A stretch of DNA of 25,102 nucleotides from a virus, in IMG/VR virus record IMGVR_UViG_3300033182_001600, positions 1 to 25,102 of that record, one strand, 5' to 3'. Numbering within the stretch: the first letter of the stretch is position 1; each line of letters begins with the position of its first letter. Under the pieces are notes generated by a model. It was not told the DNA's origin. It ran no database searches and saw only the letters and a program-made list of their open reading frames with translations. The position numbers were made by a program, and so were the translations under genes. Shown here piece by piece: positions 13,398 to 19,988 of this stretch.

Positions 13398-14166
13398 TCG
13401 GCTAGTTGAGCGTGCCCGTTCACAGCGACTCATGTCTTCAGGTTGGGGCGACGACGAGTTCCCCTACTGGATGGATCGCTTCCAAGACTGGGGTATTGTC
13501 GGTCACAACATGCTTGAGTCTGCTGCGGTGGACAAAAGGCTTATTGCTGTGCAGGAAACCGAAAGCATCCCGATTTTTGATTTTCTGGTGACTTCGTCGC
13601 CCGAGTGGCGCGAAGTCATGTTTTACATGATGGCCCTACCTCGGCTGCTTCTAGAAACTTCGATGAAGCTCGGATGGCATAACTCGACCGGGTTGAACAT
13701 TCTGTCCCACGGGGTGGATATTCCGGTTTGGGATGCCGACATGGTGAGTGGCAACAACAACATTCACTTCTTAAACGAGTTTGAGCTTCATGTGAGCGAA
13801 ACCTTCTGGCAGTCGCCAGATGGACCCTTCGAGGACCCATCGGTGTTGAAGTATTTTGTTGTTGACCATTCTGAGATTCTTGACGGTTCTCTGGACGGTT
13901 ATTTTGACCTAATCATGATGCCTCTTCACCGTTTTCAAGATTTTTCTTTCGAGCACATGAATAAGCTTGTTGACTCGATGAAGCCGGGCGCGCTTCTGCT
14001 GTGCCGGAACATGGCGCCGCGAAACTTTTCTTATTATCAGCCGATGTTTTTGCATGCCTACCCGGAGCATGACTACAGCAGGCTTCTGGCCGACCATCCT
14101 GATCTAACGTCGAGGCACATGTCTTGGGGTAACGGTCTGGTTGTCGCCTACAAAAATTCCGAGTGA
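13390..14166 (+). CDS. Hypothetical protein, weakly methyltransferase-like C-terminal half (258 aa)
   Basis: No firm family. The C-terminal part has the order seen after motif IV in class I SAM methyltransferases: GYFDLIMMPLHRFQDFSFEH, then MNKLVDSMKPGALLLCRNM and a final strand WGNGLVVAYKN. The Gly-rich motif I (G-x-G-x-G) that binds SAM is not visible; instead there is LNILSHGVDIPVWDADM. So it could be a diverged or catalytically dead methyltransferase-like protein, or an unrelated Rossmann fold. It is the last gene of the plus-strand run begun at 11792. The next gene starts 12 nt later behind its own candidate promoter. Confidence 0.7.
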   Translation: MADRLVERARSQRLMSSGWGDDEFPYWMDRFQDWGIVGHNMLESAAVDKRLIAVQETESIPIFDFLVTSSPEWREVMFYMMALPRLLLETSMKLGWHNSTGLNILSHGVDIPVWDADMVSGNNNIHFLNEFELHVSETFWQSPDGPFEDPSVLKYFVVDHSEILDGSLDGYFDLIMMPLHRFQDFSFEHMNKLVDSMKPGALLLCRNMAPRNFSYYQPMFLHAYPEHDYSRLLADHPDLTSRHMSWGNGLVVAYKNSE

Positions 14167-14172
14167 TACACT
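14167..14172 (+). promoter_or_regulatory. Candidate leaderless -10 box (TACACT)
   Basis: TACACT starts 1 nt after the TGA that ends the upstream gene and is followed by 6 nt and then ATG 14179. No ribosome-binding site fits between them (CCCAAC). It has the same spacing as the candidate boxes at 957-962 and 3286-3291. The gene could also be read from the upstream operon message. Confidence 0.4.
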
Positions 14173-14178
14173 CCCAAC

Positions 14179-15189
14179 ATGAGACTTTTCGGCCCTCCAG
14201 ACAGCGACAAATTCGCCTACCACAAACTTGGCGAAGGTGACTTTGAGTGGATTGATTCGCTTGAGTACACCAACCATCCCGGTGGCGTCGTTCACTTCCA
14301 CGGCGCTTTCGAGATCGACCAAAAGCGAATCCTCCCCTATCTTGACGATCTGGCATACATGCCTTCTTGTGGCCTGAAGATCGTCAAAGACGATGATGGG
14401 AACATGCTTCACGGGGAAACCTTCGAAGGAACGATTGTCGACATCAGTGATCTGATGCGTCTCCCAATGCGGGTCGGTGGCCACGGAGAGCCAGAACCCG
14501 TCAACCCCCTCACCCCGGAAGACATCCGTGAGTTCTTCGAACACGTGGAGGAGACGTTCTACATGGCGCTCCTCCGCTACTGTGATTTGTACCCTCTGGT
14601 CGTCAACACCCTGCTGTGGCGCATGCGCGGTCATGCTCTTCGCTACAGCCCTGACGCCTCTCTAGGGATCCATAACGACAACGACACCAACACGCTGATG
14701 CGCAATGGTCAGCGATGGGAGTCAGGCCGCGAAATCGCGATGTATCAGGTCACCAACGGCCTCGCATATTTCAACGACGACTACGAGGGCGGCGAGTTCA
14801 GGTTCCCGTATCTGAATCTGACGCTCAAGCCGAAGACTGGTGACATCATCCTGTTCCCTGCGAACTACATCGGCACGCACGGTGTCGCCCCAATCAAATC
14901 TGGCCTCCGGTACTCGTACCTGACCCAGTTTGGTCATGGCGGCGGCCACCGCTATGAAGTGACGGAACCCAATGACAGCAATGTTTGGCTTCCACCTGTG
15001 TGGATGCCGTTTCTAGCTCAGGACCTCCACAAGCTTCAGCAAACCGAATATTCCCATTTGGACACCGCGGGCGACCGTGCAGTTGGCCTCTCAATGTCCA
15101 CGACTCTTGAGCAGACCCGCGAGGCGGAAGGCGGCGCGGTTGGCGAGTTCATCGCCTACGAGGAAAAACCTGTTACTGTCGGGTCATGA
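14179..15189 (+). CDS. P4H-like Fe(II)/2OG oxygenase, subgroup A (336 aa)
   Basis: Metal triad H165-x-D167 (SLGIHNDNDTN) and H234 (YIGTHGVAPI), with R244 in SGLRYSYLTQFGHGG. YFNDDYEGGEFRFPYLN is the usual strand between them. It shares W-x-[MI]-[RK]-x-H-x-x-x-Y before the HxD, and THxV...RxSYLxxFGHG after it, with the genes at 17952-18605 and 19170-19988, which defines subgroup A. The N-terminal 140 residues and about 80 C-terminal residues are extra compared with the minimal fold; the C-terminus is Thr/Glu-rich. It is the only P4H-like oxygenase on the plus strand. It overlaps the next small gene by 4 bp (ATGA). Possible targets are protein side chains or nucleotides; substrate unknown. Confidence 0.92.
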   Translation: MRLFGPPDSDKFAYHKLGEGDFEWIDSLEYTNHPGGVVHFHGAFEIDQKRILPYLDDLAYMPSCGLKIVKDDDGNMLHGETFEGTIVDISDLMRLPMRVGGHGEPEPVNPLTPEDIREFFEHVEETFYMALLRYCDLYPLVVNTLLWRMRGHALRYSPDASLGIHNDNDTNTLMRNGQRWESGREIAMYQVTNGLAYFNDDYEGGEFRFPYLNLTLKPKTGDIILFPANYIGTHGVAPIKSGLRYSYLTQFGHGGGHRYEVTEPNDSNVWLPPVWMPFLAQDLHKLQQTEYSHLDTAGDRAVGLSMSTTLEQTREAEGGAVGEFIAYEEKPVTVGS

Positions 15190-15497
15190 AATTCGTCTAT
15201 TACGAGGAAGTTCCCCTCGAGCAGCACAAGGATCTTGCTGAGGAAGTGGAGCGCATCGCGATGTGCGACGAGCTCCGCACCTATCGGGCATGGTTCGGTC
15301 CACACCCCGATTTTGACGGGTGGTTTATCCAGTGGTCAATGAATTACCTGAATGAGGATACCGACCCGGATAGTCGCGAGCCTGATGCTTACGGCTTAGC
15401 GAAGACATCTGACGATGACATTATGTTTCGCTGGAGCAGGGAGGGCGACACGGTGACAATCAACTCGGTCGCCCACAAAGTGATTTTAGATTTGTGA
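15186..15497 (+). CDS. Small protein, first of two tandem paralogues (103 aa)
   Basis: Not assigned to a family. The pattern is a helix with EQHKDLAEEVERIAM, then WFGPHPDFDGWFIQWSM, an acidic loop, and a C-terminal strand pair DDDIMFRWSREGDTVTIN ending VILDL. The next gene has the same order (WIGPVPDYEGWKLTFQA ... VQFFRRGEDVEILS ... VILDI), so the pair arose by duplication. The start is ATGA-coupled to the oxygenase upstream, suggesting a linked function. No catalytic motif is evident. Confidence 0.82.
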   Translation: MKFVYYEEVPLEQHKDLAEEVERIAMCDELRTYRAWFGPHPDFDGWFIQWSMNYLNEDTDPDSREPDAYGLAKTSDDDIMFRWSREGDTVTINSVAHKVILDL

Positions 15498-15504
15498 GCC
15501 CGTG

Positions 15505-15825
15505 ATGCGAATCAGAACTTCACAGAAGTTAGACATCGACGATTATCCAGTTGAGGCATCTATCGCAATGGAGATAGCCCAACATGATCGACTGGTTTTC
15601 GCGGAGCAATGGATTGGCCCTGTCCCGGATTACGAAGGCTGGAAATTGACTTTTCAGGCCGTAATGGTTCCACCAGATCCCGAAGATCCTCCTTCGGACC
15701 CGCCGCCAGCGCCAACGGGGAATGGAATGATTGAAACACCTGACGGGCTGATCGTTCAGTTCTTTCGCCGTGGCGAGGACGTGGAGATTCTGAGCATTTC
15801 CGAGAATGTAATTTTAGATATTTGA
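15505..15825 (+). CDS. Small protein, second of two tandem paralogues (106 aa)
   Basis: It is paralogous to the preceding 103-aa protein: shared GP-x-PD-[FY]-[DE]-GW block, an [FR]-x-R-x-GE/D-x-V-x-I strand and a VILD[LI] terminus. It differs by a proline-rich insert (PPDPEDPPSDPPPAPTGNG), probably a flexible loop. Both GTG 15502 and ATG 15505 are possible starts; ATG is chosen. The stop overlaps the 3' end of a 58-aa minus-strand gene by 12 bp. Function unknown. Confidence 0.8.
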   Translation: MRIRTSQKLDIDDYPVEASIAMEIAQHDRLVFAEQWIGPVPDYEGWKLTFQAVMVPPDPEDPPSDPPPAPTGNGMIETPDGLIVQFFRRGEDVEILSISENVILDI

Positions 15826-15990
15826 GTTGTGGCGGGCTTTATCATGAGTCCGCAGTGGGTGACCATACGGGAGGTACTGGCGCTTCTTCCCGGCCTTCGT
15901 CCCGGTAACAGTTTCCTTTTCTCCCGTTCTCGGATTGATTCGGGTCCTTTCGTTCCCTCGAACTCCGCTGCCTTTTTTGCCTTTGCCCAT
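15814..15990 (-). CDS. Small basic protein (58 aa)
   Basis: A 58-codon frame starts MGKGKKGSGVRGNERTRINP and ends KARHNSNI. It is rich in Lys, Arg and Gly, has no hydrophobic core, and includes PRTGEKETVTGTKAGKKRQY followed by LPYGHPLRTHDKARH. The ATG follows the stop of the upstream 211-aa gene by 7 nt, with TAGGA as a likely ribosome-binding site. The frame occupies the gap between that gene and the convergent paralogue pair almost exactly. A nucleic-acid- or virion-binding role is possible from composition alone. I do not recognise it. Confidence 0.6.
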   Translation of the reverse strand: MGKGKKGSGVRGNERTRINPRTGEKETVTGTKAGKKRQYLPYGHPLRTHDKARHNSNI

Positions 15991-15997
15991 ATAAATC

Positions 15998-16633
15998 CTA
16001 GAATTCGTAGTGAAGAAAGAATCCTGCCTCGTCAGCTATGCCCATTGATAAAGCGGTCTTGAAGCTTTCTTCGTCGTTCGGTGTGTCAAATGGTGTTTCT
16101 CCTAAAGCTTCGCACATAACATCTACGTATCTTTGATTACGCAACATTTCTGCCCCTTCGGCATGAAGCAAAGTTCCGTAAACAATTTCTTTTCCTTTTT
16201 TCACTGAAAAAGGTAAGGCGCAAACGTGTATCTCTTCGCCAAGGTCAGCGACGTGCAGAATAGACAGGCACTCATCGACATCCTTTTCTTTGCCTGAAGC
16301 AAACTCTTTCTGTAAGTCTTTTTTTCTTGTTTTCTCAGGCTTTGTCGAAACCCAGCCTTCGGCTAAAAGAGTGAAAGAGTCGCACCCCCAGCCGCGGCGC
16401 ATAATGGTGGAAGTTTTCCAAATTCTTTCGCTGCGCTCGTCCTCGTCTTTCGGATCCCCGAACTGCATATCCATCTGAGCCAGACACGCCAATTCGTCGC
16501 CGACCCACCCAACAAGATTAATTGCAAGCTCCTCGCCGATGCCGTATTCACTGACGAGATGATCTTTTGCTTGACGGCCCACGGCCATCACGAAAGCTAC
16601 TTTCGCGGGTGAATCAGGGTACAGGCCTTCCAC
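15998..16633 (-). CDS. Hypothetical protein (about 211 aa)
   Basis: Not recognised. It appears globular alpha/beta: FVMAVGRQAKDHLVSEYGIG, then ELAINLVGWVGDELACLAQM, GWGCDSFTLLAEGWVS, LGEEIHVCALPFSVKKGKEI, and a C-terminal helix. There are several Cys residues but no paired CxxC. The reading frame extends upstream to 16795, but that part is antisense to the Lys/Ala-rich gene and has the composition of a shadow. I use GTG 16633, which has a TAGGGT box 8 nt upstream; the ATG at 16588 (196 aa) is the alternative. It is followed by the 58-aa basic gene, probably on the same message. Confidence 0.72.
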   Translation of the reverse strand: MEGLYPDSPAKVAFVMAVGRQAKDHLVSEYGIGEELAINLVGWVGDELACLAQMDMQFGDPKDEDERSERIWKTSTIMRRGWGCDSFTLLAEGWVSTKPEKTRKKDLQKEFASGKEKDVDECLSILHVADLGEEIHVCALPFSVKKGKEIVYGTLLHAEGAEMLRNQRYVDVMCEALGETPFDTPNDEESFKTALSMGIADEAGFFLHYEF

Positions 16634-16641
16634 ACGTCGAA

Positions 16642-16647
16642 ACCCTA
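16642..16647 (-). promoter_or_regulatory. Weak candidate -10 box (TAGGGT)
   Basis: TAGGGT on the minus strand is 8 nt before GTG 16633. It lies in a short divergent region opposite the candidate box at 16672-16677. It is GC-rich for a -10 element and has no -35, so it is mainly an argument for the start choice. Confidence 0.22.
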
Positions 16648-16671
16648 CATCGGGACGACTGTTACGAGGTG

Positions 16672-16677
16672 TAAGGT
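16672..16677 (+). promoter_or_regulatory. Candidate leaderless -10 box (TAAGGT)
   Basis: TAAGGT is followed by 7 nt and ATG 16685. The intervening GTGCGAC does not hold a good ribosome-binding site. This matches the TANNNT-plus-6/7 spacing found before other single or leading genes here. Confidence 0.38.
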
Positions 16678-16684
16678 GTGCGAC

Positions 16685-16927
16685 ATGGCACAAAAGAAAA
16701 CTCCGGCGAAGAAGACCCCAGCGAAGAAAGCCGCGGCCAAGAAGGCGCCAGCAAAGAAGGCTGCGGCTAAGAAGACTCCAGCAAAAAGGGCACAAGAAGC
16801 CGTAAAAGCGTCCGCTCCCGTCGAAGCACCCAAGGTTGAGGCGCCAACGCCGAAGATCTATGAAAACAACGTGCCTTCACGCCCCAGCAAGCTGGAGATC
16901 ATGAAGCGCTGGTTCCGACGCCTCTGA
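16685..16927 (+). CDS. Histone-H1-like Lys/Ala/Pro-rich basic protein (80 aa)
   Basis: Residues 3-36 are imperfect repeats of K-K-x-P-A-K-K-[AT] (for example AAAKKAPAKKAAAKK), like the C-terminal tails of histone H1 and of bacterial Lys-rich nucleoid proteins. A Pro/Ala/Glu linker (SAPVEAPKVEAPTPK) follows. A basic amphipathic helix SKLEIMKRWFRRL closes the protein. Such tails bind DNA non-specifically, so a role in DNA compaction or genome packaging is plausible. The start is ATG 16685, behind TAAGGT; an in-frame GTG at 16676 is less likely. The repeat is short-period in DNA (AAGAAG...GCC), so slippage may vary its length. It ends 1 nt before the convergent gene's stop. Confidence 0.8.
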   Translation: MAQKKTPAKKTPAKKAAAKKAPAKKAAAKKTPAKRAQEAVKASAPVEAPKVEAPTPKIYENNVPSRPSKLEIMKRWFRRL

Positions 16928-16928
16928 T

Positions 16929-17366
16929 TTATCGCAGGAGGTCGACCACTTCGTCGGCCGACAAAATGATGACAACCGAGGACAGCACGAACGATTCGTC
17001 CTGATCTTCAGCGGCCTCAACAATCACTTCCACTGAGTCGATCGGCACTTTATAGTGGCTAGCCACGGACGCTTTGACCTGAGAAATTGTTTTTTCGTCA
17101 CCGGCGAGCCGGGAGTTTAACTCATCTAAAATCAGCTCATCAACGTCGGGCTGCTCGTTTGCCGTATCGGCACGCTGCTGATGTTCCTCGGTTAGCACAC
17201 ATCCCGCACATGCCATTGTTCCAGATGTCGACGGACGTTTCCTAACCTCGACGTGGCCGCACTCCAATTTGTGGTGATACTCGACCCGGCCCCACGAACC
17301 GATCCGGTCTATGCCGACTACCGACTTTCGCGGAGCAGCCTTGAGGTTTACTGGCTTGCGAGCCAC
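16929..17366 (-). CDS. Hypothetical protein with putative zinc-binding site (145 aa)
   Basis: The N-terminal part is basic (ARKPVNLKAAPRKS) and contains LECGHVEVRKR followed by MACAGCVL. That is C36-x-H38-x14-C53-x2-C56, a plausible zinc-ribbon-like site. The C-terminal 80 residues are acidic and alpha/beta (VKASVASHYKVPIDSVEVIV, then FVLSSVVIILSADEVVDLLR). The chosen start is GTG 17366 inside the 3' end of the upstream gene, with GGGAG 8 nt before it; this gives a 19-bp overlap. The longer frame to 17447 overlaps that gene more and is disfavoured. Function unknown; zinc binding is inferred from spacing only. Confidence 0.72.
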   Translation of the reverse strand: MARKPVNLKAAPRKSVVGIDRIGSWGRVEYHHKLECGHVEVRKRPSTSGTMACAGCVLTEEHQQRADTANEQPDVDELILDELNSRLAGDEKTISQVKASVASHYKVPIDSVEVIVEAAEDQDESFVLSSVVIILSADEVVDLLR

Positions 17367-17698
17367 TCTTCGCACTCCCGGATGGCCTTGGCGAGCCCTG
17401 ACCCCCAAGGGAAGCTGAGAGCAAGAGCAAAGGGTTGCGCCCTCCAAAGAGGAATGTCCTCAGGGGTGCCGGTGGGAAGCTGTTCGACGAGTTCTTCCAG
17501 ACGTGATCTCAGCTCAATGCGATTCTTGAGCCATTCGTCCAAGTATGCGAGGTTGGCTTCGTTTTGGTCGTCCGAGTTGACGATCTTGCACACGAGTTCA
17601 GGTGGCCAGAGATCGCGGGCGTCGTCATCGACCATGTCGATCATCGCGCACAGTTTGGCGAGCTCCTCGGGAACTTGGGTGTTGACTTCTTGTGGCAT
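17348..17698 (-). CDS. Hypothetical acidic helical protein (116 aa)
   Basis: Not recognised. It is acidic and mostly helical: VPEELAKLCAMIDMVDDDAR, then ANLAYLDEWLKNRIELRSRL, EELVEQLP, and a C-terminal helix AIRECEEWLASQ. There are no motifs. The start is ATG 17698 with AGGAG 10 nt upstream. It leads a two-gene minus-strand transcript with the putative zinc protein, whose start lies inside its 3' end. Confidence 0.78.
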   Translation of the reverse strand: MPQEVNTQVPEELAKLCAMIDMVDDDARDLWPPELVCKIVNSDDQNEANLAYLDEWLKNRIELRSRLEELVEQLPTGTPEDIPLWRAQPFALALSFPWGSGLAKAIRECEEWLASQ

Positions 17699-17733
17699 TG
17701 TGATTACACTCCTAGGCAGTCGGCTTGTTCGGG

Positions 17734-17739
17734 TATCCT
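17734..17739 (+). promoter_or_regulatory. Candidate -10 box (TATCCT), overlapping opposite-strand TAGGAT
   Basis: TATCCT on the plus strand is 15 nt before ATG 17755, leaving room for the GGGAG ribosome-binding site at 17743-17747. The minus strand of the same bases reads TAGGAT (17735-17740), about 36 nt upstream of ATG 17698. Two divergent start sites could therefore share one box. No -35 is visible on either strand. Confidence 0.3.
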
Positions 17740-17754
17740 ACTGGGAGAATAGTC

Positions 17755-17967
17755 ATGAATTACAACGATTTTGTCTCAATGGTAAATCGGGAGTTCGATC
17801 GATGTAAAAAGATCGACTCGACCTACAGGTACGGCCAGTGCATGTTCAACATGCTCGCCGCGTTCAAGGGCTACATCGCTGAAGAGATTCGGGCAACACC
17901 GCTAGATCCCTTTTACAAAAATGACGTGCCGCAGGAAACGTGGGAGTACGTTCACGACCGCTGGTAA
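17755..17967 (+). CDS. Hypothetical small protein (70 aa)
   Basis: Not recognised. It is helical with aromatic and charged residues: MNYNDFVSMVNREFDRCKKI, then YRYGQCMFNMLAAFKGYIAE, and a C-terminal QETWEYVHDRW. Two cysteines (in RCKK and GQCM) could pair. The start is supported by GGGAG 7 nt upstream. It overlaps the convergent oxygenase by 16 bp at the 3' end. Confidence 0.75.
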   Translation: MNYNDFVSMVNREFDRCKKIDSTYRYGQCMFNMLAAFKGYIAEEIRATPLDPFYKNDVPQETWEYVHDRW

Positions 17968-18605
17968 CCGACCGCGTTGGCGCGGGTTCCGTGACCAAAG
18001 AACTCTAGATACGACACCCGCCGACCCCACGTAACGTCTTTGACCGCGTGGGTGCCGAGGTAGCCGCTCGAGTAAACGATCGCCGATCCAAACTTCGGGA
18101 CGATCTCACAATCTGGGTAGCGGAATGCCAGCGCCCCACCCTCGCAGTAATCGTCAAGAATTAGCGACGCTGTCAGGACGTTCTGGATTGAAGCTTCGCT
18201 TGCCTCGCCGTCACCGACCAGATTGTCGTGGTGGAAGCCCATGCCGGCCGATATGCCATATGAGGCTAAGTGTGGGTCTGTCCGCCACCAAACACTCTTT
18301 TTGACGTCGGGATATGCCTCCATATAGGCATCGACGGCATATCCGACGGCTTCATATATCTTCTGGAAAATTGCGGCGTCTTCTTCGCTGCACTGTTCTG
18401 TGAGGTGAAGGGCTCTTCGGGGTGACGCCTCGATATCAGCCGCCTCGAAGCGATATCCACCACGATTCAGATATGAGCCGTCCTCTTGAAGGAAGTAATC
18501 CTCGGGCTGTTCATCGAACCGGCGTTGGATCCAGTCGAGAATCTCGCCACGGTTGTGGTTGAAGATGTCGGGGAATTCGACGACGCCGAAACCGTGGTCG
18601 ATCAT
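17952..18605 (-). CDS. P4H-like Fe(II)/2OG oxygenase, subgroup A (217 aa)
   Basis: Metal triad H125-x-D127 (GMGFHHDNL) and H186 (YLGTHAVKD), with R196 in WGRRVSYLEFFGHG. LTASLILDDYCEGGALAFRY is the intervening strand. WW-R-x-x-x-H-x-x-x-Y before the HxD and the SYLxFFGHG ending place it with the genes at 14179-15189 and 19170-19988. It is shorter than those, lacking their N- and C-terminal extensions. ATG 18605 forms a TAATG overlap with the Rossmann-protein stop, making it the last gene of the long minus-strand run. Substrate unknown. Confidence 0.91.
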   Translation of the reverse strand: MIDHGFGVVEFPDIFNHNRGEILDWIQRRFDEQPEDYFLQEDGSYLNRGGYRFEAADIEASPRRALHLTEQCSEEDAAIFQKIYEAVGYAVDAYMEAYPDVKKSVWWRTDPHLASYGISAGMGFHHDNLVGDGEASEASIQNVLTASLILDDYCEGGALAFRYPDCEIVPKFGSAIVYSSGYLGTHAVKDVTWGRRVSYLEFFGHGTRANAVGYQRS

Positions 18606-19201
18606 TACACGGGTCGGCCGGCTGCGATGTTTTCGGCTCGTTCGCGCTCGTTGCGAAGGCGCTTGAACTTTTTTGCGGTGATCCCGTCTCTTTCCTCGGT
18701 GTACATCACGTCCCAGTAGCCGCAGGTGAAAAGGTTTCCGACGGCCGTGGCTTTTTCTCCTGACAGGTACATCGTGTGCTCGTCGGTGTAGCCGTCAAGT
18801 CCGGGGTGGGGCCATCCATACAGTGCTGCTTCGACGTACGAAAATTTACCTGTCTGGGCTTTTTCGGCGACCTCGACTTCGGACTCTTCTCCCCAGAGAC
18901 CGTTGGCGTCGACCCAGATTCCGTCGAAGTCGCGAGCGATCGCTTGATCCATGTATTCGAACAGGCTTCCGCCATTGACGATGCAGAAGATGATGTCGCA
19001 GGTGTCGATCAGGTTGTCGACGGTGCCGAGATCGATCAGGTGAAATTCCTCGGCGCGTGCTGCTGTGAATTCGCTGCGCCCCTCGGACGCCCAATGGGCC
19101 TGATGTCCGCTGCCTTGGAGGCCGCGGGCGATCGTGCCGCCCATCTTGCCGGGGTGGATGATGCCGACTTTAGCCGACTGGGGGGAGAATCGAGTATCCA
19201 T
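18605..19201 (-). CDS. Rossmann NAD(P)-binding protein, 6PGDH/HIBADH N-domain-like (198 aa)
   Basis: Residues 11-29 read KVGIIHPGKMGGTIARGLQ, the dinucleotide-binding beta-alpha-beta turn in the G-x-I-H-P-G-x-M-G form of the 6-phosphogluconate / 3-hydroxyisobutyrate dehydrogenase superfamily. Later strands CDIIFCIVNG and GIWVDANG, and SYVEAALYGWPHPGLDG, follow the family order. The C-terminal all-helical domain that normally completes the active site and dimer (total about 290-300 aa) is missing; only a short basic helix (AKKFKRLRNERERAENIA) follows. So it may bind NAD(P)H without classical dehydrogenase activity, or pair with another subunit. ATG 19201 is chosen over ATG 19216 for the smaller overlap. 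It sits between two subgroup-A oxygenases and might oxidise a hydroxyl they produce. Confidence 0.8.
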   Translation of the reverse strand: MDTRFSPQSAKVGIIHPGKMGGTIARGLQGSGHQAHWASEGRSEFTAARAEEFHLIDLGTVDNLIDTCDIIFCIVNGGSLFEYMDQAIARDFDGIWVDANGLWGEESEVEVAEKAQTGKFSYVEAALYGWPHPGLDGYTDEHTMYLSGEKATAVGNLFTCGYWDVMYTEERDGITAKKFKRLRNERERAENIAAGRPV

Positions 19202-19988
19202 GTTCCATGTACACATTCGTTGAGATTGAAGCGATTTCGGGGTTTTCCTTGGGGTCGACCACGTTTTCGCTTACTGCCGGATTGGGTGTTCCCTGACAAT
19301 ACCACCCGAGGTACGAGTAGCGCCACCCTCCTGTAACTGGCCGGACTTCGTGGGCAGCCATGTAGTTGGACGGGAAGAACAGAATGTCGCCTTTCTTGAT
19401 GTCTTTGTGGGTGATGTCGAGATATTCGAAATGGTGTTCGCCGCCGGTGAAGTTGGTGCCGTCGAGTTCGTCTTCTGTTTCGACGCGGTCGTTGAGGTAG
19501 GCGACAACGGACACCGTATTTCGTGTGGCGAGCTGATCCCGCGGATGCGGTCTGCCGTATTCGTAATCGGTGCTGACGTCGGCATGCATTCCGAGGAATC
19601 CTCCGACCGGGTAGGCGACGATGTGGCTTTTGATTTTCCACCAGATGCATTTCCCGGCGATCGGGAATTTGTTCAGGTAGTCCAGAAGGCAGGCGTCGCG
19701 CTGCTCCTCGATGTAATTGAGGGCGTCGATAACTTCTTGTCGGCTGTCTTGATGGACGAAGCTTCCTCGCCACGGCATCTCGTCAAGCGACCGTTTGGAG
19801 AAGAAGTATTTGCTGCGGTTGATGTAGCCCTCTTCCCCGGTGATGGGGTCGATGCCGGGTTCGTACATCGTGTCGCGTTCCTTCTGGAGTGTTTCCTTGC
19901 AGTAGGAGCGCATCCACCCCCAGTCGAGCTCGAAGGCGTTTTCGTACAGGACTACACCGCCACCCAAATGTTCACCGCGCTTACCCAT
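19170..19988 (-). CDS. P4H-like Fe(II)/2OG oxygenase, subgroup A (272 aa)
   Basis: Metal triad H135-x-D137 (FLGMHADVSTDY) and H213 (YMAAHEVRPVTG), with R223 in GWRYSYLGWY. TGGEHHFEYLDI and KKGDILFFPSNY are the DSBH strands. CIWWKIKSHIVAY before the HxD matches subgroup A. There is a longer loop (EYGRPHPRDQLATRN, and DRVETEDELDGTNF) around the active site, which may set substrate choice. The start is ATG 19988, overlapping the upstream oxygenase stop by 8 bp; the long frame beyond it is antisense-like and rejected. The 3' end overlaps the Rossmann gene. Substrate unknown. Confidence 0.92.
   Translation of the reverse strand: MGKRGEHLGGGVVLYENAFELDWGWMRSYCKETLQKERDTMYEPGIDPITGEEGYINRSKYFFSKRSLDEMPWRGSFVHQDSRQEVIDALNYIEEQRDACLLDYLNKFPIAGKCIWWKIKSHIVAYPVGGFLGMHADVSTDYEYGRPHPRDQLATRNTVSVVAYLNDRVETEDELDGTNFTGGEHHFEYLDITHKDIKKGDILFFPSNYMAAHEVRPVTGGWRYSYLGWYCQGTPNPAVSENVVDPKENPEIASISTNVYMEHGYSILPPVG

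Noticed and set aside
15990-15996. TATAAAT resembling a T4-type late promoter
   Set aside because: It points along the plus strand, where no gene begins downstream, and no second copy of such a motif was seen before late-type genes.
15829-16062. Plus-strand 77-aa ORF
   Set aside because: It is antisense to the 58-aa basic gene and to the end of the 211-aa gene, with no ribosome-binding site and a shadow-like composition.
16634-16795. N-terminal extension of the minus-strand gene ending at 15998
   Set aside because: The extension (Leu/Arg/Cys-rich) is the antisense of the Lys/Ala repeat of the plus-strand gene and of the intergenic region.
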